Both the position numbers and the translations under genes were made by a program. This document shows positions 23,482 through 34,320 of a DNA stretch of 64,000 bases, piece by piece. The notes beneath the pieces are model-generated. The model made no database searches, was not told the origin of the DNA, and was given only the letters and a program-made list of their open reading frames with translations. This DNA is from Lutjanus erythropterus (lineage: Eukaryota > Chordata > Actinopteri > Lutjaniformes > Lutjanidae), in contig CM034599.1 of NCBI GenBank assembly GCA_020091685.1, forward strand, positions 2,573,641-2,637,640, in the 5' to 3' direction. The number at the start of each line of letters is the position of its first letter. Within the stretch, counting starts at the first letter, position 1.

Positions 23482-24289
23482 AAGGAAGAGAAAATATTAT
23501 CCTATATGTGCCGGGAATGAAAAGAAATCTGAGGTTATGACATGTGAGGGAGAATTTAAAAGTTTTTGGAGAGTACTTTAAAACATCAAAAAGTGCTGAA
23601 TTTTGCTCTTGAGAGTCTTGCTTATTATTTATTACAGCAGTGATTTCTCTAAATTAATCTTGAAATCATATTTTGCTGATAAAAGTGTAAAAAACTTTTA
23701 CTTTTTAACTTTTCTGTCTTTTATATCAGGTCATATTATCTCTCCTTTGTGGCAGATTCCCACTTCGCTCATATCAGTCTTCTTATAGCTGCAGATGAGG
23801 ACAGGTTGACCAGTGTCTAATCTAGTCTGGTAATGACTCTTTTAATCAGTCACGATGTTTCCTCAGTGCACTTCTCTCTGCATATGAAAACACTTCCCAG
23901 CCGAGGGGCTTTGCTCGAAATAGGATACAGTATCTAGCTTAAATGTACAACAAATACACAGCATAATGTTTTGAAGATGATACTCATAAATACCAGAAAC
24001 ATATAATAAAGGCAAAATTTACCATTATTTAAAAATACGTAAATACAGCTTATTGAATGACCACTAGTGCCAACCCATCATCCTCAAGTAAAGTATGACT
24101 GGTTGTCTGAGCAGTGAGAGAACACAGGAATGTAAGAAACTATAAGATACTGTAATATTTGTAATTAAAGTAGATATGTAAATGGTACTTTAATGTGCAC
24201 ATGTACTACATGCATGCGCACACACATATTTCATGCAACCCCTGCATAAGTTTGGAAACATATCTGACCATTGGAGAATACCAGCAGTA
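23341..24289. other. Non-coding stretch with CA tract
   Basis: The CA tract at 23449-23479 is the only clear feature. The rest is AT-rich with no exon-like frame. Confidence 0.45.
23449..23479. repeat. (CA)n microsatellite
   Basis: CA units interrupted once by CCC. Confidence 0.9.
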
Positions 24290-24720
24290 GGTCGACAGAC
24301 GTACCAGATCTCACATAACGTTTTGAAACAGCTGTGGTTTGGTTAGGTTTAGGAAAACATCATGGTTTAATATGAAAAACTACATCAGTTACGTGAGTTA
24401 AGTTACGTCATGTAAGTTAAATTACATAGGGCTACGTAAGTTAGAATAAATCAGCGTTGACTTTTGGTTTCACATGACACAAACAGCGGTCTCCTGGGTG
24501 AAAGTATGGGTGTGTTTGACCCAGTCATCCACCCAGACCTCCTCCCTGCACAGACTTTGTCGCTCTTTATACCAGGTCACCTGACTTCCTCCTTTGCTCT
24601 CGTCATAATACGGCCACAAGTGGTCGCCGCCTAACTATAAACGGAATATGGGTCATAATAAGCTGCTTACACACACGACCTCTACGGTTATTTTTCTACT
24701 GAGGGTGGCAGTGGTTATTA
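24290..24720 (+). repeat. Teleost interspersed repeat copy
   Basis: In order: GGTTTGGTTAGGTTTAGGAA, TTGACTTTTGGTTTCACATG, GCGGTCTCCTGGGTGAAAGT, GGAATATGGGTCATAATAAG and CTGCTTACACACACGACC. The last pieces recur at 63207-63260 (TGAATATGGGTCGTAATAAG) and 39547-39600 (AGCTGCTTGCACAGATGACC). The shared words show an interspersed family. Its class is not clear to me. Confidence 0.55.
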
Positions 24721-25980
24721 CATTAAACAAGGAAATATTTAATGTTTTCGATGGGTTATGCATGAGTTATCAGACAGAGTAACGTTACTTATGTTCATAG
24801 TAAATTAGCTTCCTGTCAGACAGGAGAGAGAAAAAACTGTTTGAATCCAATTACAGAAGTTGCAGTATATTTATTGTGATAAAAGTCTGAAAATAGAAAT
24901 CAAAATAAACTAGACTTCTGCACCTCCTCCTGGCTCTGTTTTCACTAAAGGGAATGAGACTCAACAATCCACTATCTTTCTTTCTTGCCTGAACCTTTAA
25001 GTAATGTGTTATTTTCTATAGTGGACATCTTAAACCTAAAATCAGTTCTAAATCATGAGAACAAGAAGTTTTCACCCAAACAGTTCAAGTAATTAGGCAT
25101 CAAAATGATAAAATAATGTTAAGTATGTTTGCGACTCCCGATGGAGAGGAACATCATGATTAGCATGCACTGCATGAAGCTGAGGGGACTGTAAGAATCT
25201 ACAGACAGCAGGGGAACGACAGAGAAATACAGGGACATTCAATTCTGTTTCTCCACGCCTCTGATACTTGATGTAAAGTCCTCCCGTGTAAAAAACAAAT
25301 GTCACTGTGAATTCATTTTGAGTCAAAAACTGATAATGCTGATACCAGGCTGTACAAAAGCCTTAAAAGTCCTAAAAAGTGCAAGAAGGCTCTTGATTAA
25401 TAAATGTATTGAAACAGCTATATTCTTGTTTTTAAAAAAGGTCTGCTTAATTCAAACCCTGGTGCATTATATTTCCGTTTGTTTCCTATAGTGTGCATAC
25501 TGTAAATTCTGTAAAATTGCATACATTTCAAGTTAAGTAACCTTGGTGCACTGCACATAGACCCAAATCAAAAAAGATTTGCCTCAAAGGGTTTTACATA
25601 TGAGGGCATATGCTTGGTTTGGAAAAGGAAAAAAATTGTCCTACAAAAATCTTTAATGGTAAGAAAAAAAAAGAAGATATAACTGCTAAAATTTAAAAAG
25701 TTTCACTGAGGTACAGCTTTCACTGTGAGGAAAATAGAATTTACATGAATCCACAACACTTTGAACTTAAATCTAAAGCATCTTAACAGGAGGTTTAACA
25801 GGAGTTTTTTTTTCTCTTCCTGTTCATCTTCTTTGTGGCTTTTTTATTAGATCACTTCCCTGCAGAGTTCCTGACAAACCATAAAAGTTTTAATTTTATA
25901 TTTCTATTTTTTTCTGCACCGAGCCAATGTGTAAAGATTTCACTCAAATCAGATTCTATTTACATTCAGAGAGAGCCTCA
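24721..25980. other. AT-rich non-coding stretch
   Basis: No gene or repeat recognised. A-rich interruptions at 25626-25680 are low complexity. Confidence 0.45.
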
Positions 25981-26560
25981 GTGGAATTTACCCGGTGCAG
26001 TTAATCTACACTGATGGTCTAACAGGGATTGTCTCCACAGTGTCTCCACAGCCAAATCATACAGTATGAAACTGCATCAAATGAACAGATGGCAGTGACA
26101 CGAATTAAAAGCACAGAACAATAGTAGAATATAAACCAGAAATGACACCCAAAGTGGCTGTTGATTTATAGCCATAGCGAGTTTGGTACTGGGCTTCCAT
26201 GTATATTAGTGCTACAAATCTGGGTCCATTTAGCAGGGAGATGCTCATACATACATCACCGACTCCTGCTCCAAGCCAAGGTCAGTCCTTATTGCATCAA
26301 TCTTTTCAACAGAGGCTACTCCACACAGCAGCAGTTTTGTAACTGTCGCAGCTGTAATGGAATCTTTTTTCTCGCGCTTCATCTTTCTCTTATCACATGA
26401 AATATATATTCAACTTCTCTTCTTTCCCTCATTCTCCAGATTCTTTTTATTTTATCTGTAAAACATTCCCCGGGACCTCATTCCTTTTCTGGGGGACACA
26501 CTCCGAGTAGCACAGATTTTAACCCCTTCACGTCTCTGTCGCAGCGGGTCACTTCTGAAC
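25981..26560. promoter_or_regulatory. Candidate conserved non-coding sequence
   Basis: Repeat-free, GC-balanced block including TGGCTGTTGATTTATAGCCA and GGTCAGTCCTTATTGCATCA. A 79-codon frame (26161-26400) has no recognisable features. Appearance only. Confidence 0.3.
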
Positions 26561-26678
26561 ACACAGATGTATAATAATATTAAAAAATTTAAAATGCATT
26601 ATGTAAAAATAGATTTGTCTCATTTTTGACATTTAATCAAATCTCATTGTACTTTGTCTTAAAGCACATTAATAAGAT

Positions 26679-26987
26679 GTAACAAGCTGTGCTTTCTAGT
26701 AAATGAAACAAAAACTAGAAATAATATGTTCTTCTTCATTAGACCCTTAGACTTCATTAGAGGTTAATTAGAGGCACATTACAACACAACTGTACTTTAA
26801 ACTAAAGTGCGTTATTTCCTGCTGTTAGCAGACTTTAATAGAGGGTAATTGACTTTAGTTTACAGTACAGTTCTGTTGCAATCACCCTCTTATGAAGTCT
26901 AATAAAGGTCTATTAAAGGGTCTAATACTGTCAAATAAAGAAAATATTATTTCTAGTTTTTGTCTAATTTGACACAAAGTTTGTTAC
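26679..26987. mobile_element. Foldback (long inverted repeat) element
   Basis: The left arm, starting GTAACAAGCTGTGC, runs through AAAAACTAGAAATAATAT, ATTAGACCCTT, AGACTTCATTAGAGG and AACTGTACTTTAAACTAAAG. The right arm, reverse complemented, gives the same words in the same order, starting GTAACAAACTTTGTG. The arms are about 130-145 bases each with small indels, around a centre near 26810-26850. The right arm has extra bases between ATTAGACCC and AGACTTCAT. The element ends a few bases before a TA microsatellite. Confidence 0.85.
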
Positions 26988-26990
26988 ATG

Positions 26991-27012
26991 CATATATATA
27001 TACATATATATG

Positions 27013-27097
<85 letters not shown>
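26991..27097. repeat. (TA)n microsatellite, long
   Basis: About 107 bases of TA with a few C/G interruptions in its first third (ACATATATATG) and pure TA in the last 70 bases. Self-complementary and likely unstable. The YI-repeat frames across it are artefacts. Confidence 0.97.
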
Positions 27098-27101
<4 letters not shown>

Positions 27102-27460
27102 ACATAATTTTCCAAAGGTTTGATAGACATAAAAGCACTGAACATCTGTGCTCCACTCAAAGTAGAAATAGGATGCTTCTTTAAATAGTTTCGTTTTAAA
27201 ACACAAAATGTCACTTTTCCTGAATTTTATCTTAAATGTCAGATTAAAAAACCTCCTCGGTGTGTTGCGCCTATAAGATGTGGCCAAAACACCCAGGAAG
27301 AGTCTGAGTTGCTGAATTGTGAGGTGCCACTTTTAGACATTCATGCTGAGTCAGTTTCTGTTGTCCTGATTACTCATGCCACAGCCTCACGTAGTACTTT
27401 AATAAATGAAGAAATAATAAAATCAATCATTTTAAATAGCGCCGGACCATTTACAGGGAA
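27098..27460. other. Non-coding stretch
   Basis: Nothing recognised apart from low-complexity AT runs. Confidence 0.4.
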
Positions 27461-27840
27461 GGGAGGGAAAAAAAGAGTAGACTTTTAATTGATGAACTTG
27501 ACCTGCTTTTCCCTGATAACAAATTTCATTTGTTCTATAAAAATTATGCTCAAGTGACATTATTTGACGGGATCTTTATCACCTGCAGAGTAAATAAGAG
27601 TAATTTATGCTGTTTAATTCTGAGCATGGATTATAAATCATAGCTCTATCATACATTACGGAGCTCGCATTGATGAGGGAAGTGAGAGCGGGGCCAGCTG
27701 ATTGGGTTGTTAAGGTAGCCGTACAAAGCAACAGTAACAGCAGAGACTGGTTCTCCCAGCATGGGTCTTTACAGCCGGGCAGATTGATGCAGATGATAAA
27801 TGATGATAAACACCTAGCACAGCCAAGTGGTGAAAGATAG
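27461..27840. promoter_or_regulatory. Candidate conserved non-coding element
   Basis: Complex repeat-free sequence with TTTTAATTGATGAAC, GAGTAATTTATGCTG and GATTATAAATCATAG cores. No coding frame of note. Appearance only. Confidence 0.35.
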
Positions 27841-28493
27841 ACTTTTAAATAAATTATAAAGTATGCGTCATTAAAAATCAGACAACAGCTTGATGCAGAA
27901 ACAGATTACAGGTGTGTATATTGTCTTCCTTGCAAATAATGTGGTTCAAGTTAATAATCATCACTGTAAATCCAGTTGTGTGTTCATGCTACATTGCTTT
28001 CGGAGTAATAACAACGTGATCAAATGATACAATAAAGTGCAATGCATAATAATAATAAAAAAAGATATATTGTGATATGACAAAATGTAATGTAAATTAA
28101 TACAGACATAATTTCATCTGCGAAGGCTGATTACAGGCGTCGCTCCGCTGCAGGTGAAGCCTTGCAGCGCACTGAAGCAGTCATACAGTAAGCTGCCGTC
28201 TCCTGGCTGAGAAGACCCTCAGATCCTCTGTCAAAGAGATGGCTTCTGACAAATATCAGTCTGCAGTGATGAAGACATGACAGCTGTCAATCATCTCTTA
28301 ATAACAGGGAAGCAGAGCAGCTCACTCGACAGGAGTTTGACCTGCGAGGCCACATACAGTAGACACACACACACACACACTTTGATTTATCTATCTATCG
28401 GCTTTTATTAGCAAACATAAAATAGCAGGGGGTGAAACATGAGTTATATTTAAAACAGTGGAGCAGTTAATGTGGTCAGATATATAAGATATA
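27841..28493. other. Non-coding stretch
   Basis: It includes a GC-balanced block at 28120-28340 that reads as possibly conserved and a short AC tract (28363-28380). No exon recognised. Confidence 0.4.
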
Positions 28494-28695
28494 ATCTTAC
28501 TCACCAAGAATAAAAACAAGCTGCAGAATATACTTAAAGAAATAGTTTGACATTGTGGAAAATATGCTTATTCCCTTTCTTGCCAAGAGTTAGATGAGAA
28601 GATTGATACCATACACATGTGTGGACAGCAAACATGAAACTACAGCCATCTGACAGTTAGCTTAGCTTAGCATAAAGACTGGAAGAAGGGGGAAA
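28494..28695 (+). repeat. TTAAAGAAATAGTTTGACATT repeat, copy 1
   Basis: It contains CTTAAAGAAATAGTTTGACA, CTTATTCCCTTTCTTGCCAA, TAGATGAGAAGATTGATACC and TTAGCTTAGCATAAAGACTG, wording of an abundant teleost repeat as I recall it, truncated at its right end. The start is set where similarity to copy 2 begins (ATCTTACTCACCAAG), which lies upstream of the repeat proper. Confidence 0.7.
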
Positions 28696-28739
28696 AGGCT
28701 AACTAACGAACCAAAAAAAAAAAAAGAAAGAAAGAAAGA

Positions 28740-28925
28740 ATCTTACTTACTAAGCATTAAAATAATCTGCAGAATGTATGCTTAAAGAAATAGTTTGACA
28801 TTTTGGGAAGGGCTTATTCCCTTTCTTACCAAGGGTTAAATGAGAAGATTGATACCACTTACATGTGTGCGCAGTAGTTGTCTTAGCTTAGCATAGCATA
28901 AAGACTGGAAGCAGATAGAAACAGA
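28740..28925 (+). repeat. TTAAAGAAATAGTTTGACATT repeat, copy 2
   Basis: A second copy offset by 246 bases from copy 1. It shares both the repeat body and about 35 bases of upstream sequence (ATCTTACTTACTAAG, CTGCAGAATGTATG), so the pair arose by local tandem duplication rather than two insertions. An A/GAAA tract (28713-28740) fills the junction. Confidence 0.75.
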
Positions 28926-29163
28926 TCTGTCTCTTATCTGTACAAAAAAATTGTGTAAGAACTACATATTGTGGTTTTACTGCTTGTAAATGTGATTTAA
29001 TTCAAATTGAAGACAAAAATCCACTTCATGTGTAATTGCTCATTAAATAAGGATATAAGGAATACACTTTTTTAATTAAGTGTCTCTGATGTGACAATGA
29101 TGATCCATTACTGGGAGTCCATTGTACTGTTTGGCAGTTGAAAAGAGATCTGAGGCACTACAT

Positions 29164-29194
<31 letters not shown>

Positions 29195-30244
29195 AATGCA
29201 AAATTCTTTATTCATTCATGGATAAACAAACACGTTTTGACTCATGGCGTCTTTGGGGTATAAGGTGCAATGAAGGCAAGTGTTTAATTTTAAACTGGGC
29301 ACACGACCAGGTCAGGGTGTTAATTCTGCCACTTTAAGAGACCACATACAAGACATAACACTAAAAAACACACTCCAACAACCTCACACATATACTGGCA
29401 GAAAAGGAGACAAACCAAAGTCAATATTCAATCACAAATTATTGGAGTTTAAATGATCTATTTTTTTTTTTTTTTATCTTTACTCGACCACTGGTCCTGG
29501 GAGCACCTTTTTTTTTTTTCTTTTTTTTTTTCAACATCATTGTTCTTGAACCAGGGCAACACTCACTTTTTTTCATCTTCAGTAGAAAACTTAAGTTGTG
29601 TTATATGGGACATTTTTCAGTTTTTTTTGTAGAACTTGCAACAGGACATGGGTCTTGGTGTTACATGTGAGACGCTTTGTTCCTGACTATATGGGCACTT
29701 GTATCATGTGCATGAAATAATAAACAACATAACTTACTAATACAACAATTACATGTGACACATTAGTGAATAGGTGCAATTATAATGTATCGTTTGGTTT
29801 TGAAGAAATACTCAAAATAATCCTGAATCAATGTTTTGACATTTTGTCACTTTTGGAGCTGAAATGTAATGTGATTAAACAACTTGGTGTAAATTATCCT
29901 ACAACCGTTAAATAATCAGACTAAGATGAGAATCAGACACCTCCTCTGCCTGACAAGAGTGATGCACTGTCATCGCACAATATTTACTTACATGTCACTT
30001 TAAGCCACTGATTATGTGTAATATTTCTACACCAACCTCACATGTCATTTAACAGAATCAATATCTGTCACACCTTATATTGTACTTTTGCTGCTGAATG
30101 TTTTTGAACCTTTGTTAGTTGTATTTTATTAATTGTATTTTATACTTTATTTTGCACACATTTTGTACTTATATCAGTCAGATTCTGTTCTTTTCGTCAC
30201 CAATATTTTTATTTTTATTTCTGTTGTCATTGACCATAAATTTC
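28926..30244. other. AT-rich non-coding stretch with T tracts
   Basis: It contains a TA tract (29169-29194) and two poly-T clusters (29461-29475 and 29508-29531). No gene. The 30119-30244 part is T-rich, with a low-complexity ATTTTATTAATTGTATTTTA look. Confidence 0.45.
29169..29194. repeat. (TA)n microsatellite
   Basis: About 13 TA units. Confidence 0.9.
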
Positions 30245-30475
30245 TTAAAGGGACAGTGGCCTTTAGTGATGTTAATCCATCTAGATTGTTTTGGTGTGAG
30301 TTGCTAAGTGTTGAAGATATCAGCTGTAGAGATTCCTGCCTTCTCTCCAATATAATGGCACTAAATGACAGTCAGAAATCATGACCCAGTTACTCATGAT
30401 GATGCACAGATCTTGTTATGAGCAGTTTCATGTAGGAACTGCAACCACTACATTTGGAGTGAACTGTCCCTTTAA
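30245..30475 (+). mobile_element. piggyBac-like MITE with intact TTAA flanks
   Basis: Bounded by TTAA at 30245-30248 and 30472-30475. The left end AAGGGACAGT and the right end ACTGTCCCTT are exact inverted repeats. The interior wording (CATCTAGATTGTTTTGGTGT, GATATCAGCTGTAGAGATT, TTCATGTAGGAACTG) matches a longer teleost MITE as I recall it, so this copy appears internally shortened. TTAA target duplication is the hallmark of piggyBac elements. Confidence 0.8.
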
Positions 30476-30910
30476 ATCTTGAAAAGTACACCAAACAAAA
30501 GTGCACCTCCGAAGTCCTTCTCCATCTGACTTCTAAAGCGTACGCCATAAACATCGCCATCTGCAATCAGTTAATGTGATGCAGTGAAATGCTGGTCTCG
30601 AGCCTGGATGCTGTACAGCGCAGAGCGTCGTGTATTCAGATGAAAAAGGATTAATAATGCTCTTCCTCCTCTCGTCTCATCCTGCAGAGCTTTATGAGTT
30701 CCTTCGATCCCTGCTTTCAGAAGCCATTAGCGCTCTTCCTCTTGAGAGATAGAAGGCGAAGCCCGGAGCCATAGTGAGAGTCCTCTTCCTGCTCTAACTA
30801 GAAATGACACAATGTCAATAAGTATACTGATTATTCTGCCCATTTGTTTTGTGCAATGCAGTTAACGAGCTTTATTATACAAAAGACATTGTGAAAACCC
30901 AATAACCATT
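30476..30910. promoter_or_regulatory. Candidate conserved non-coding sequence
   Basis: Complex block (AAAAAGGATTAATAATGCTC, CAGAAGCCATTAGCGCTCTT) with no repeat character. It adjoins the candidate terminal exon. An AATAAA on the minus strand lies at 30871-30876. Confidence 0.3.
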
Positions 30911-30915
30911 CTTTA

Positions 30916-31098
30916 TCATTTGTTTTGATGAGAGTAATAGAGTGGCTCATGTGGACGGCTCGCTCTGGAGAAACTTCTGTTAGTGGAGAACACACTGGAT
31001 GACTTCACCCACGTGTAGCTGCTGCAGCAGGTACAGTACGAGGAGGAACCCACCACAGTGCGTTGTGGGATACGGAGATCAGCCTCAGTCCAGTCCAT
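30916..31098 (-). CDS. Possible terminal exon or open frame, unidentified
   Basis: A 60-codon minus-strand frame, open a further nine codons upstream to a TAG at which an AG acceptor could lie (about 31123). The peptide starts MDWTEADLRIPQRT, has a Ser/Cys/Tyr-rich middle (YCTCCSSYTW) and ends HQNK. Codons favour GTG, TAC, TGC, AAG and CTC, as in expressed vertebrate genes. A canonical AATAAA follows the stop by about 40 bases on the same strand (30871-30876), which would fit a very short 3' UTR. I recognise no family, and the predicted acceptor has a weak pyrimidine tract. It may equally be chance within conserved non-coding DNA or an old processed pseudogene end. Confidence 0.2.
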   Translation of the reverse strand: MDWTEADLRIPQRTVVGSSSYCTCCSSYTWVKSSSVFSTNRSFSRASRPHEPLYYSHQNK

Positions 31099-31124
31099 CG
31101 TCTTGAAGTGTTTGTGTTCCTACA

Positions 31125-31573
31125 TCAGCTGTCCTCCCAATTCACCATTTATCTTCCCTGAACTGTCCTAACCTTTTCAAGCTCTCACTTATGACAGATT
31201 TCAGATGCACTGGGCCAAGCCTCACTGGAAGCCAGCTACAGTATCATACACACAACTGTCAGTATAAAAAGAGGCCTACACATGGCCTGGCAACACTGGA
31301 TTGGCCTCCTCCTATACAGCCACATAAATCTCAGCAGCATCAGACAGGTGGGAGGAGGCTCTGGCAGATGTAGCCATGAGGAATGGAGGTAGTGATGCCT
31401 CAGACAGGTTCCTCTTCCCCACCTCTGGCCCTGTTACGCTGCAGAAAGCAAAAGGGTTGTGGGAACAAAGTTGAGGTTTCTGGCGCTCAGAAAAGTTTGA
31501 CAGCAGGAATCCCAGAAAGTCAGTACGATCTGTCAAAAGTTTGGTCACACAAATAAAATTACAACATTTTTTT
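31125..31573. other. GC-balanced non-coding stretch
   Basis: Complex sequence. On the minus strand a good pyrimidine tract ending TTTCTGCAG (31439 region) precedes a 41-codon frame to a stop at 31312, but no downstream donor fits. Too weak to call an exon. Confidence 0.3.
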
Positions 31574-31593
31574 TAATAATAATAATAATAATA
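31574..31593. repeat. (AAT)n microsatellite
   Basis: About six to seven AAT units after an A/T run. Confidence 0.9.
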
Positions 31594-31839
31594 AATGAAG
31601 GCTATGAACACTGGTGGGAAATCTTTTTGCTTAGAGTAAGAAAGGAACAAAACAAAATGTTGCATATAAACTTTTTTATTAAACAGCAGAAATCAAGTGA
31701 ACATCTTTAAATGGAAAATTGACATAAATTGTTTTGCATTAATTAAGCAAGAATATATGATCATATGACTTTTGACTTGAAACAAAAAATCATAAAGTAA
31801 ACATTATTATTACAGGGCATCACACTTCAAATAATGATA

Positions 31840-32012
31840 TTAAGTGGATAGTTTGGATTTTCTGAAGTGGGGTTGAAGCTGAGCAACAGGGTCAGCAGCA
31901 AAACTTATTTTAGACATACACCTAAACTGATATAGATTTTTTTTAGGTGTTTAAAATATGTGTTGCTGCTGACTCTGTCCACAGCAGTGCAAAAGCTGAA
32001 CTATCCCTTTAA
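31840..32012. mobile_element. Palindromic piggyBac-like MITE with TTAA flanks
   Basis: TTAA at 31840-31843 and 32009-32012 flank a body of about 165 bases. Its ends pair as GGATAGTTTGG and CTGAACTATCC, and the inner words pair too: GGTCAGCAGCAAAACTTATT with the reverse complement of AATATGTGTTGCTGCTGACT. The whole element is therefore a near-complete foldback. The left terminus GGATAGTTTGGATTTTCTGA is a widespread teleost piggyBac-type end as I recall it. Confidence 0.8.
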
Positions 32013-32228
32013 ATAACTTACAAGTTAAGAAAAATCTACATATTTTGCAACACGAGTAACTTTTTTTTCAGAAACGTGACCTGAAGCAGCTTCAGGGCTA
32101 AAAGAAATAATAATAATAAATTAACTGAGGCATCATACTTTGAATAATGATATTAACATTAATTATATCAACATGTCAATAAAATCAACTGCAATACATT
32201 TGCCCCAGAATGAATGAGAAAATTGAAA
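32013..32228. other. AT-rich stretch upstream of LINE scrap
   Basis: AAT-rich low-complexity spots (32108-32120). No feature recognised. Confidence 0.35.
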
Positions 32229-32312
32229 ATTCTCCCCTGCTCTCTCCCTTGGCCCCATTTTACTCTCTCGGCACACGATTCTGTGACGTCATGTCATCCA
32301 TAACATTTCAAT
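32229..32312 (+). pseudogene. LINE reverse-transcriptase fragment 1
   Basis: CTCTCTCCCTTGGCCCCATT followed by TTACTCTCT reads as the relic of the RT motif P-Q-G-S-x-L-G-P-x-L-F-S-L found in L2/CR1-type non-LTR elements. The frame is broken. It aligns with fragment 2 at 34455-34560 over about 75 bases, including the shared GTCATGTCATCCA end, so both come from the same element family. Confidence 0.5.
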
Positions 32313-34320
32313 TAAATATATTAACATTTATTACATCAAGATGACAATAAAATCAACAAAAATACTGGATTCTCATTTATAAATGTGACTTTCCTAACAC
32401 TGAGTCATAAATATAAGAGATTTAATCTTGATACAGGGTCTATTTAATCTCTTAAAATAGGGAAATGTTTTGCCATTTCTTTTCATGGTCCAATAACAGC
32501 CTACAGAAAATGCTGAACTAATAATGTCATATTTAATATTTTCCTTTATTTTTTTTTTTTGCACTAGATAAACTTGTGTTTGTGGTTGTTGTCTTCAGCT
32601 GAGTTTGAGAAGCAGGCGAAGATTCCTGGGTCTCATCTTTGTGTTACAACAAGCTCAAGGAAAAAATAGAAACATGAGATCTCTTCTTGGATTCGTGCTT
32701 TCCTGTGGGGATAGCTGAGAACGTCATTTCTAAGCGAGAGCCTTAAATGAGCAGTTCTGAAGCGTACTTGATTGACCGAACCTTACAGCTTGTCATCTAA
32801 TCAGCGAGCTAACCGAGTCTGTGCTGTACTTACCTTGCCATTCACTCTCTGTTGTTGTTGGAAGGCTGATGGACCAATTCACTCCTCTTCCTTCACAGCT
32901 ACAGTAACAATGCCAAGGCACACGTTCAGTCTGAGAGGTCGGGATGACTCACTGCGCTCAATGAACGTGTGCTGCCTTTTTTTTGTTTGTTTGTTTGTGA
33001 ATACTCAGTAATAATAAAATAAATAATAAAAACACAGTGAAAATGTCCCAAAGACCGCCAAGATCTTAATGTGTGTGGTCATGAAATGTAGTGCAGCCGC
33101 GTGTCACTTACATTTGGATTTCACAACATGGCAACTTGTCATGCCACACAGCTCCGGTCACATGCGTGGTCTCCTCCTGTGGGCAAACAGTGAGTGTACT
33201 GTGGGTTAGTTACAACAGACTCTGGCTTGTTTACTTATCTCTCTATGAGTGACATGACAGGCTGACTGACGATGAGCTACTGGATTCTGTTGGGCCTCCT
33301 TTACTGTTCGGCAACTATCTGACAACCTTGATTAACATTATTACAACCAGCTATAGGCTTTATGTAAAGTGTGACAAAGGCACGAAGATATTTGGCATGT
33401 TTACTTCATGTTTACACACGATGTCAAGATGTGAAACGCGCATGCATCATCTTCTTCTCTGCAACAGTTTTTGTAAACCTAGACATTAATATCAGATTTT
33501 AAAAAAAAAAAAAACATCTTACTTTCATGACAAAAGTATAACTTCACTTTATTGTAGTTTCATTTGTATCTCAAAGTGTCAGCTGCACTGACCTACTTTA
33601 CTCACTGCATCAAATTTCCATTATGTATTGTTTGTACTTGACTGAGCTAAAGGACTGCACACAATTATTATGGTGGTGAGATGGCCTAATTATTATATTT
33701 CATAACAATCAAGCCCCCCCAAGAGAATTATTAGTCTTTGATATGTAGGCCTATTTATGGCAAATATAGCAAAATAGTCAAAATACAGCCACTATCTGTC
33801 AGTGCAGCTGGACTGCACTATATTTGAGTCCCAGAATGATTGAAAAAATGTATAATTCTTGGATGAAAAAAAGTTAATAGATCCTCCTCTGCTCTCCCAA
33901 GAATTATAGACTACCCTCCCTTGACCAAATATTAAAAATACATACCCCCTCCTTTTTTTAAACCCTCCATCCTTAACTATATTTTAGTATAATCCATAAA
34001 TTTAATTCATAAAACATGGAAGTTTGAGCTAATTGGACAAGTTTATGCATCATACTATCATTCATAGGTGATATTTTTAGATCTTAACACTGTGCACAAT
34101 TTTGACATCATTTTACAGAAATTACACTTTTTTCTCCTCAAGATGTAAACTTGAGAATCAGGGTTTATATAATTATATATAAAAATGCTAACCACTCTGT
34201 ACACGAGTGCTGCTTCAGTCTCTAATTATAAATCTGGCTTGTATTACACTTTTTGTGCACTTAGACAGTTTTCAGGAATCTTTAGAAGGTACATATAATT
34301 TTGTGCACAGATAAAGTAAT
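32313..34320. other. Non-coding stretch
   Basis: AT-rich with a possible conserved block at 32570-32960 (complex, includes TTGACCGAACCTTACAGC). A TTTG tandem run at about 32981-32998. A C run near 33713. No gene recognised. GTCAGCTGCACTGAC near 33578 is a short palindrome whose words recur near 33797-33812. Confidence 0.35.

Noticed and set aside
26960-27287. Y/I-repeat open frames on both strands
   Set aside because: Translations of the TA microsatellite.
31312-31438. Possible minus-strand exon after TTTGCTTTCTGCAG
   Set aside because: Good acceptor but only 41 codons to a stop, no donor, no poly(A) signal close by and no recognisable peptide.
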